A stretch of 64,000 nt of DNA, from positions 1 through 64,000 of the forward strand of contig JAVTVY010018668.1 in NCBI GenBank assembly GCA_036873755.1, given 5' to 3'. This document shows positions 56,501 to 64,000 of the stretch, piece by piece. The stretch is from Hanleya hanleyi (lineage: Eukaryota; Mollusca; Polyplacophora; Lepidopleurida; Hanleyidae). The notes beneath the pieces are model-generated. The model was not told the origin of the DNA. It was given only the letters and a program-made list of their open reading frames with translations, and did not search any database. Within the stretch, counting starts at the first letter, position 1. The number at the start of each line of letters is the position of its first letter. A program made the translations under genes and the position numbers.

Positions 56501-59500
56501 AGAGGAAATTTTCTGCGCTGAACGCCACACATTCCACAATATGAAAGATTGTTGTCTCGTCTGACCAAATATGATTTTGAAATGTTCGTTTCAGGTACTG
56601 GCGAGAAAGGACAGAAGGTACCAAACCCCAACAAAGATCACAAATGTTACACGGGTTATGGCTATAATAGTTGTACCAGTAACAGTATATCGCTGACCAG
56701 ATCTGTGGCTGATATTAGACATCCTGAGTAAGTTCACCATAAGAAATGATTCCCTCTTTCTTTAAACTGTTCAGGTAATCTTTATTTTACATATCGCTGA
56801 ACTTTTTACGATTGTGCATGCGAAAATCATGGAGAGTGGCTGTTTGCACATCCAACTTATTCGCTGTTGATAATATCCTTTGCCTGGCGGAGTGGTACCG
56901 TAGCGGAAAACATACGGACCGCTATGGTAGGCCTGTCACATTCTCTTCCAATCGTTTCTTTCCGTATATTTACCGACGTCGAAAAAAGGACCTCTCTCAT
57001 AATACTTACAACTTATCACAAAATTTAATATTGGGCAGTCGCGAGAGGACTTGAAGTAGTCCACCAAATCTTGCGAACATGAAATGAGTTGGACATATTT
57101 AGAAGCTCCGTAACTGAACATTGGTATATGGTCTATCAGATGCTGAAATTTTATTCTCATTCTATGTTTTTATCGTACAAATTCCGCTATATGGCGCGTA
57201 CTGTAGTTCTGACAGGATGCGTCTCTTCTCAGCAACACATTCATCCATGAGTTAGTCGTTCGGGTAACAGATATGCTCCCTTGTGCTCATCTTCATTTTA
57301 TCCAGCCAATTTCTACGTTCCCACTTCGAACTTCCCTTGATATATCTGGACCCCTTCAATGTTCAAATAACTTATAAGTAGACACGAGACGTCACTGACC
57401 TCGAAAGCATTTGAAATTCGAAATGGGCCGTACAAGAGCGTTATTGATTGGCTGACCTAAATAGTGGGCACCTTATTAGGAGGAAAGACGCCACTAATAG
57501 AGGATGATGTCACTCTACGTGACTTCACTGACCTTCACTCGCAATCGATGTGTACGTTCTGATTGGTTCTTCTGTGGTTAGTAGGCGAAACCTACACCTC
57601 GGATTTTGAACACTGAAGGGGTCAGATAAATCAAGGCAGGTTCGAAGTGGGAACGTAGAAATTGGCTGGATAAAATGAAGATGCCTTGTGCTAGGATGGG
57701 CCTATCGTTACGGCCAAGACCTTTTATTGTGTATTACTCTAGATCAGCCTGATGATGGTTCAAACTCTCCTGATATGTACATGTACCCTCTGATTCTGCC
57801 ATTTTGTGCGCTTCGTATGTTCTCTTGGAAATATGTGAAATTCTAAGAAAGATTATAAGATGATATGTTCAATTCGATTCAATTTCAGATGTACAAAGAA
57901 GAAATATTTGAGGAATTTGTATACCGTCAGCATCATAATACCTTTCTATGATGAACATCGAGGAACATTACTACGATCCGTGTACAGTCTCGTTAATAGA
58001 TCACCCCCAGATGTACTGCATGAGATTATATTAGTGGACGATACCAGTAACCACCGTAAGTACTCGCTTCAGATACATTAATACGGACCAGTTTATTGGC
58101 CTTCAGAACTGTAGAATTGAAAGGCTCCGAGAAAGATAGGGAAACGGGGTTGTGGAGATATTGCGACAATAATTAGCTAGCCAATTATAGTTTACACAAT
58201 CCACCCAATCCTGGTGTTAGAGGATTGGGTGGACCAACTCGTAAATAACCATCCTGTGTGGCTGTCTTTCTCCGTGTACCGTTGTAGGTCCCGCGGTGAC
58301 TAATATACCTCGGTCTCCACTGGATTCATCTTCACATTTTCAAGCTAAATACTACACTAACGTTCCGTCATTTACCTTGACTTATTGAATATAGTAAACT
58401 GTTCAAACCAGGAAACGCACGTGATGTCATATAGCCAATCAAGATAGGAGCTTGCCAACAACGTGCAGCTAGGATTTTCTTTGATGTCTGCCCGTGTGAT
58501 CTCCAAATATGGCAAGTTGTGGATGTATTGATGTTAATTTCTGTCGAAGAGCCAATCAAATTTGAATTTTAAAGAGGTCATACATTGCACTTGCCCTAAT
58601 ATGTACCACGGAATATTTATAACGCTATGACATCACCAGACCTGTATTCTGATCAGATAATGTGTTACGTTCCGCCAAGGCAACGCGTGTAGTGTTAGAC
58701 TTGGGTCAGCGAAAATGCACTGGATCAGGCCGTTACGGTCTGTCATCCACGTAACCATTCGCGTCCGGCGCTCGGTCTGGGAGAAACATGCTGGCTGATG
58801 TAATGAAAGGGGCGCGGGACGCCAATCTAATTAAAATTAAATCCTATCTGCTCCCCATTTGGATAAGTCGTTTGTAGGATCTAACAGGCTTGCAGTAACT
58901 CGCGTGTTAACCAATTACAAGCGTCATTCATAATCCAGCCATCGTCCATTAGAGAATATCCGCGTCCATAATCCAAAGACCTATTCCATTTTCCATATAA
59001 CAGTATTAGCACCAAATTCAAAAAGACAATCATAGTATACAAAAACATAGGCTTGTTTCCTGCAAGAGAGAAGCGGTCAACGCTTCATAGTGCTTTGAAG
59101 GGAACATTGATGACAAAGAATTTTTGGTTTTCTCAGCCGAATCATTCTCCCAACGTCAGAGTTTGTAACCTCCAAATCGTCGGTAAACAAGTATATATGA
59201 CAATAGGGGATATACAATCTGATGCCATGAGAATGAGCCGAATTAGTCGGCTCGCTGGCGGGGTGTCTTTTCATGTTGCCGCGGCCCGACATTGTGGCAC
59301 CATAATACGGGGTAGATATATGGACTGATCTTTGGTGTAAACATTGGAGTAAACTGACACAGTGAACCTATCTCCCATCCCCGACTGCGAATGGATGAGT
59401 CCAGACGTGACCATGATGACATAATGCTATTAAATATCCATTGTATGGGCGCTCAGAACACGAAATTCAATTGAAATACGTAAGATCCTATATAGCGACA

Positions 59501-62500
59501 TGTACGATTGGGGAGCATTGATATGATATTAATTTATTAAGATTGACGGGACGCAGCAGCTCTTTGCCTACGTCTACGAAGCTCTGTTCATGTCTATTGC
59601 AACATCACTTTCACTTCGTATCGGTGGTTGTAATGTGGGCCGGGCTATGAGATCCCAACATCCGTGCTACCATACGAATAGTAACTTTCCATGTGATTCA
59701 CCACTAGGCGAAAGGTTGCGCTCACCGTGCTAGAGGATGATGTGTGTTGTGGAACGATCATTAGTGAATTTCACCTTCCCTGCGACCTTTTGTTCATATT
59801 TCTGGGCTAAAGGACTTCCCTCTGCTGTTTCTGGGGTTATTTTCCAGCCAATTTCACATGGAGATGTCTGTCCTTGGCGGATCTTATACCCTTGTTAGAA
59901 ATCCTTAAAATGGACGTCGGCTGATCATCCTGCGACAGAATTTCGGCATTATTCGATACGGCAGTGATCGACACAGCTTCACTGTTCATTTGCCCATGGT
60001 GAGCCATCATCACCACACCGATTACTTTAAGCGATATATCACATGGCTTATTTCCAAAGGCATGCAGGATATGTCACCCGCACTCCCACTGACTCTTTCA
60101 GACCGATATTTGAGGGTAAAGTTGAAATAGGACATTCCGGCTAATCATTGCATCCTTACAGCATCCAGTCGAGCTGACGTTAGCTGTTCACAAAATAATT
60201 CGGTACAAGGTACAGAATGCCAAGATCCATCCGTCAACTCTGTGCCAGAATCCGTTTTGACTGTATCTGTTTGTTTTTTTTGCATCTCACCTTTCCTGTC
60301 GTCTTTTTACTTAGCGAGTTGCTGCATTTCAAAAGATCATAGAGAGGATTCGCCCGTCTGCTGAAGTCCTGCAGTTAACGATAATAGCCCACCAAACACA
60401 ACAGTTTGTGGACGTCACCAACAGTCGATCTTTCAGTTTCTGGACGACCTTAATTTCCAGTGGCTCAATTCAATCAATTCAGCTGATGAGGCTTGCTTAC
60501 TTCACTCCGTATTCAAACAAGTTTTACAGAATGTAAGTGTAGCCTCCTCAACACTGCACGGGCGTCTTCTAAGTGCTGTCTTTAGGTTTCACTGAACACA
60601 ATAATGTCCTCAAAATATGGTTAGCAGATGTGACTCAGTCCCTCTAGGCAAGTGCTCATAATTAGCTGAAAGGCCAGAGGTTCATTGGGCATCCCGAAAG
60701 GAATCCTCTCAAACTGATACAGTCCGTCAGTGGTAACAAATGCTATGAACCGTCCAAATTCACGATTAACAAACCTTGGTGGTACGATTCTTTCTTGATC
60801 CAATGCCGTGAACCGGTGGTTGCTGCCCATGCTATTAAGGGCCTCTTGAATTTAGGTGATACGCTGCCTTCCAGGATGGTTTTAGCATTCACCAATCTGT
60901 ATGTAGTCAGTCGAGATGCTAAGAGATCCATCGTGCTCGCAAACATAAATAACTGCGGAGCAGTATGCAGATGATGACATCTTTATCCACCCACGATGAA
61001 TGAGGTCTTGGAGATACTATCGTATCTTCTCCGTCAGTGGTTGAGGGCTGAAAAAATAAATTCCATTCAAGGTGGTCACGAATACAGGTAAAATGGGAGC
61101 GTGGTTGAGATTCAGTACGTCACAGGAATCACTCTTGATTCTTTGATGTGTTTGGGAGTATTGCAGTCAGAATACTGACCCCTATCGCCAATGTGATATC
61201 TGTTAGGCCATCCCAGCCCTACTCTGGACTGTACTATACCATATAGATCATGGTCCAGTATCCCTGTGAGTGACACGGTGTTCTGCGGCTTGGTGAAATT
61301 CCCGCACAATTTTAAAGCTGGTGAACTAGGTCTGTGTTTTTTAATGTGAAGAAAATCAAGGTAATAAATGAAATTATAAAGCAATGTAACTTTTAAAATG
61401 TTTTTTCTTCTTTTGAAATCTATCTAGCGGACCTGAAAGAATCATTCGACGCCTTTTTGAATCAAGAGTTTAAAAATGTCCGTGTGGTTCGAGCTCAGAA
61501 GAGGGAAGGGTTAATCCGAGCTCGGCTACTCGGGGCTCGGGAGGCTACCGGAGATGTGCTACTGTTTCTGGATTCACACATCGAGGCGAACTACAATTGG
61601 TTACCTCCCCTGATTGGTATGTACATTTTTACTCCAGAAGATATAAGTAGGATGCATTTAAACTTCCGAGGGCATTTTACTCCACTTCTATGTGAAAAGG
61701 TTAAATTGGGATTTTCTGGATAATATATTTTGAACGAAGGAAACATATGGCTAAAGTGGTAACATATGAAAAGTTTTGGTTGTGCTATCATTTTTCTTAA
61801 GGGATTGATATTGCTGGTTCCCAATGTTACACCCATGTAAAGCAACTTCATAATAGTCCTCTATGACTGCACATTAACAATGATGTCTTTTCGAGTATAC
61901 AGCTTTTGTCTTCACAATTAAGCGTTGTTAAAGGTTTGTCTAAATGTACAAGGGACGAGGACGGGGTGGTACTGGTGTACATACTCTCAACGTTCTCAAA
62001 TTTTGTGTAGAGTAGCGATTTGGCAAATTGTCATGGCCTTTATTCTTGTATAATATTTGGTGTCTTCAGATCCTATCGTCCGTGACTGGAAATCTGTCGT
62101 TTGTCCGATGATTGACGTCATTGACACGGACTCGTTTCAATATAGACAACAAGATAATGGAGCTCGAGGAGCATTTGATTGGAGCTTCAATTATAAACGT
62201 CTCCCAAGGATAAGAGAAGATTTACTTGCCAGACCGGCTGATCTGTACCAGTAAGACCCATTATTAATAGGACATTTCAGCATTGATACAATAACAACAG
62301 ACGCTGGGGGTGCATGTAATGTGGTAACCGTCTCTGGGGTGTTTCACTCAAATCTCTTCCCATACTTGTACATGGGGAAATATTTTAAAGCGATATCTGG
62401 CAAAATATGCTTTATATTACGCTGCTATCTAAAAAAAAGTTTCGACTATTTTAAATTGGAAATATGCCAATTTCATTAGTTCAAAATATTCTTTTATAGA

Positions 62501-63710
62501 AAAGGAAATTAGCTTGCTTTTAATCCATTATTTTGCATACCCCGCCGGTACCTGGAATTTAGGCTCAAACAACTTCATCGACGTCGTGGGTCAAACAATT
62601 GTCGGATATATGGCTCTTGTGAGCTATTCTCTATGGCGTGTTTATGGACATCCATATACTTTAATCGCATGGGACCGTGCTGTTGAAAAGCCTGTTTGAT
62701 TGGGAATTTCAGCAGTCCAAGTTTCTAGGAAAAAGAATTGTTGGTGTGAATGTCGTCCGCAATGTCAAGAAAAACATGTGTGTGATGCAAAAATGTCACT
62801 TAACTTTGATCACTTTAATAGTGACGACTCACTGCTAAAACCATTTTGTCGTTTCTTTTCTCAGGAGTCCTGTGATGGCCGGTGGTCTATTCGCTATACA
62901 CAAGGACTGGTTTTGGAAGCTGGGTGGTTATGATCCAGGGCTGGAAGTCTGGGGTGGAGAACAGTACGAGCTCTCCTTTAAGGTGAGCATAGACGACATT
63001 TGCCTGACTGATGTGGGGTTATCGTACATTCTTTTGAGAAAACGACTCTATAAAGAACATATTGAATTATGGTTTTGACGGCGTATAATCCATAGAAACT
63101 TCTTACACAGAATAACATCGATCCAGATTCACTCATTTGGGAACTTTCACAATTATCCAGTGATATTCTGTGATTGCTACTTCCTCTTTGTCGAGCTTGG
63201 CAAAGTTAACCAATCAACTGCTAGAAGTAGCTCTTTCAGTTTATCTTCTGGTTCTACTGTGCAAGCTTCACATTGTTCCCATAAACGAACTTGTTTATGT
63301 GTACTCGTTCTATAATATATACTTGCCGACGGGCGGTGGTTCTCTCCGGGTACTCCGGCTTCCTCCACCAACCAAACTGACTGTCACCATATGAGTGAAA
63401 CAAACGTGAGTGTGGCATTAAGCCAAATCCCCCCTCTATAATTGGTCTCGCATTCATCAAACGAATGGATAAAAGGTAGATACCGACCATGCATTAAGAG
63501 AAGCCTCCATTCATCGATGCGTTCCATTCAATGATGAGCCATCCAATAGAAGCGGCGATGTTATTACCCAAATGTAGCTTGTACCTAATTCTCTCGTCTT
63601 GATTTCAGGTCTGGCAGTGTGGTGGTAAAATCCTTGATGCACCTTGCTCACGGGTCGGTCACGTGTTCAAAAAGTTCAGTAACTCTGGCGCTGGCAGGAA
63701 TCTTCAAAAG
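53260..63710 (+). CDS. GALNT: Polypeptide N-acetylgalactosaminyltransferase (GALNT), eight exons, 3' end outside
   Basis: The enzyme starts mucin-type O-glycosylation by transferring GalNAc from UDP-GalNAc to Ser/Thr in the Golgi. Exons: 53260-53532, 54584-54656, 56595-56727, 57889-58055, 61428-61616, 62070-62250, 62865-62982, 63609-63710. All junctions are GT-AG and phases agree throughout. Order: short cytoplasmic tail, membrane anchor ([15 protein letters not shown]), stem, then the GT-A domain with [43 protein letters not shown] (metal-binding DxH), [26 protein letters not shown] and the [11 protein letters not shown]al/GalNAc-T motif, then [17 protein letters not shown]. The rest of the catalytic domain and the ricin-type lectin domain must lie to the right. 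Subtype is not settled; a GALNT10/GALNT-like member is possible. No stop or frameshift is seen. Confidence 0.93.
54584..54656 (+). CDS. GALNT: GALNT exon 2
   Basis: After a CCACTACAG acceptor: [20 protein letters not shown], stem region. Ends ACAG|GTCAGG, phase 1. The 40-bp minisatellite begins about 100 bases downstream. Confidence 0.8.
54757..55830. repeat. 40-bp minisatellite with 80-bp alternation, in GALNT intron 2
   Basis: About 26-27 units of a 40-base motif starting GACAGTTTAGATTATACATG. In the left half two variants alternate: one ends AGAGACATGGTCTAATCAAG, the other ATAGACAAGATCTGGTGAAG, giving an 80-base higher-order period. To the right, units become more uniform (AGAGACATGACCTGGCCAAG) and some are 39 bases or carry an ACATG duplication (near 55625). 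Confidence 0.95.
55840..56590. other. GALNT intron 2, right part
   Basis: AT-rich intron sequence; nothing recognised. A 66-codon frame at 55972 has no supporting context. Confidence 0.45.
56595..56727 (+). CDS. GALNT: GALNT exon 3
   Basis: After a GTTTCAG acceptor: [40 protein letters not shown], the usual N-flank of the catalytic domain. Donor GTAAGT, phase 2. Confidence 0.9.
57288..57683. mobile_element. 396-bp TIR element in GALNT intron 3
   Basis: The left end CATCTTCATTTTATCCAGCC is the inverse of the right end. Pairing continues for about 80 bases (GTTCCCACTTCGAAC, CCCTTCA.TGTTC) before an unpaired centre of about 230 bases. CCTTGTGCT flanks both sides (57279-57287 and 57684-57692), a 9-bp target duplication. 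No protein is encoded. It is a MITE, of a class making 8-10 bp duplications. Confidence 0.88.
57889..58055 (+). CDS. GALNT: GALNT exon 4
   Basis: After an AATTTCAG acceptor: [49 protein letters not shown]. This is the UDP-binding start of the GT-A fold. Donor GTAAGT, phase 1. Confidence 0.93.
58201..58232. other. Perfect 12-bp hairpin in GALNT intron 4
   Basis: CCACCCAATCCT and AGGATTGGGTGG pair perfectly around an 8-base loop, 145 bases after exon 4. Confidence 0.75.
58233..58905. other. GALNT intron 4, left part
   Basis: Intron DNA with no recognised element before the R1 repeat. Confidence 0.4.
58912..59080. repeat. Dispersed repeat family R1, copy d
   Basis: A long copy: ATTACAAGCGTCATTCATAA, AGAATATCCGCGTCCATAAT, CCATATAACAGTATTAGCAC, ending GGCTTGTTTCCTGCAAGAG. 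It lacks the CTAGTCCG word present in copies b and c near the left end. Confidence 0.78.
59143..59235. mobile_element. 93-bp hAT-like MITE, copy 2
   Basis: Ends CATTCTC/GAGAATG are perfect inverted repeats. AGCCGAAT flanks both sides (59135-59142 and 59236-59243), an exact 8-bp target duplication. The interior is the inverse of the 13136-13221 copy (CCCAACGTCAGAGTTTG, CGTCGGTAAACAA, GACAATAGGGGATATA, GATGCCATGA). Confidence 0.88.
59330..60235. other. GALNT intron 4, middle part
   Basis: Includes 59480-59560, similar to the inverse of 6100-6190. The rest may be decayed Gypsy sequence continuing from the right, but no RNase H or integrase block was recognised. Confidence 0.35.
60240..61060 (-). 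mobile_element. Ty3/Gypsy reverse-transcriptase relic in GALNT intron 4
   Basis: Antisense to GALNT. Blocks in order: LTEKIR (about 61040), HDGSL near 60930, YRLVNAKTI, then [37 protein letters not shown] (60740-60690) and [17 protein letters not shown] stop is followed by [11 protein letters not shown], the place of the catalytic DD box, with F-E-D in place of the usual Y-x-D-D. Then come [11 protein letters not shown] and, near 60420-60330, VGYYR, a stop, and [15 protein letters not shown]. Stops and frameshifts show it is dead. No LTRs found. Confidence 0.75.
61070..61420. other. GALNT intron 4, right end
   Basis: Intron sequence between the Gypsy relic and exon 5; nothing recognised. Confidence 0.4.
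61428..61616 (+). CDS. GALNT: GALNT exon 5
   Basis: After a CTATCTAG acceptor: [57 protein letters not shown], including the DSH metal site. Donor GTATGT, phase 1. Confidence 0.93.
62070..62250 (+). CDS. GALNT: GALNT exon 6
   Basis: After a TGTCTTCAG acceptor: [36 protein letters not shown]. Donor GTAAGA, phase 2. Confidence 0.92.
62865..62982 (+). CDS. GALNT: GALNT exon 7
   Basis: After a TTTTCTCAG acceptor: [38 protein letters not shown]. It contains the Gal/GalNAc-T motif. Donor GTGAGC, phase 0. Confidence 0.93.
63609..63710 (+). CDS. GALNT: GALNT exon 8
   Basis: After a GATTTCAG acceptor: [20 protein letters not shown], then [11 protein letters not shown]. Donor GTAAAG, phase 0. Later exons are outside the window. 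Confidence 0.9.
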
Positions 63711-64000
63711 GTAAAGCTGTTGGTTTTATTCCCCATATAGTTGGAGGAATAAAATTGATTTCTTCACACATACTATATCCCAGTAACATATAAGACAATT
63801 CTAAGAGTTGAAGGATATACAACACATAATATTATAGGATATATCCATATCCACATCTCTTTGAACTGAGAGATACGTCTAAGTTATTATACCAATAATG
63901 TGACGAAGTTTACATCTCCTTACATCTTCGTTCATATACCGTAAGATTTGAAAGCACAAAATCTGTAATTGTCCTTTTGGGAATAATCACACATTCAATC

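Overview
The window is animal nuclear DNA. Exons are split by GT-AG introns, and transposons of nearly every eukaryotic class are nested in one another. There are no operons and no bacterial genes. A tRNA-derived SINE with a tail of the TGATTGAGTGAGT type, and capsid/integrase elements of the Polinton type, suggest a marine invertebrate, most likely a mollusc. That assignment is inference. Only one conventional host gene is clear: a polypeptide N-acetylgalactosaminyltransferase (GALNT) on the + strand, with eight exons from about 53.26 kb to 63.71 kb, continuing past the right edge. A RecQ-like helicase exon near 25.7-26.0 kb may be a second host gene or part of a mobile family.

From left to right: 0-2.6 kb has no convincing gene. 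A SINE lies at 2.66-2.90 kb. A decayed Polinton (Polinton A, + strand) lies at 3.25-5.83 kb, with an internal deletion that abuts its integrase to a later gene. The 5' half of a LINE lies at 7.7-8.85 kb. A tandem repeat with GGCGCC cores lies at 9.4-10.4 kb, a long hairpin at 10.8 kb, and a 744-bp element with a perfect 10-bp target duplication at 11.47-12.21 kb. Duplicated non-coding blocks fill 11.1-14.8 kb. An OB-fold ORF (15.0-15.5 kb), a Penelope-like reverse transcriptase (16.35-17.46 kb) and a Helitron Rep gene (17.5-24.9 kb) follow, all on the - strand. The Helitron is split by a second copy of the 10-bp-TSD element and by a 3.46-kb inverted dimer of a GC-rich TIR element. A second LINE fragment (26.95-27.88 kb) carries its own short insertion.

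Polinton B occupies 27.92-40.56 kb with recognisable terminal inverted repeats. On the - strand it reads: two copies of a small unknown gene flanking another unknown gene, integrase, a Ser/Thr-rich membrane protein, packaging ATPase, a Pro-rich protein, a penton-like protein, a small basic protein, the major capsid protein and an adenovirus-type protease. No family-B DNA polymerase was seen. Most of its genes carry stops or frameshifts. The capsid gene is also split by a 3.61-kb element (29.649-33.258 kb) whose ends are arrays of a palindromic motif and which contains exon-like segments. The small unknown gene next to the integrase is shared by both Polintons (three copies in all) and is the best candidate here for an undescribed family.

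From 40.6 to 53.2 kb there is gene-poor repeat DNA, including a 442-bp near-perfect palindrome with an 8-bp target duplication. The GALNT introns carry a 40-bp minisatellite with an 80-bp alternating pattern, a 396-bp TIR element, a tiny hAT-like MITE, a copy of a dispersed repeat present four times in the window, and an antisense Gypsy reverse-transcriptase relic.
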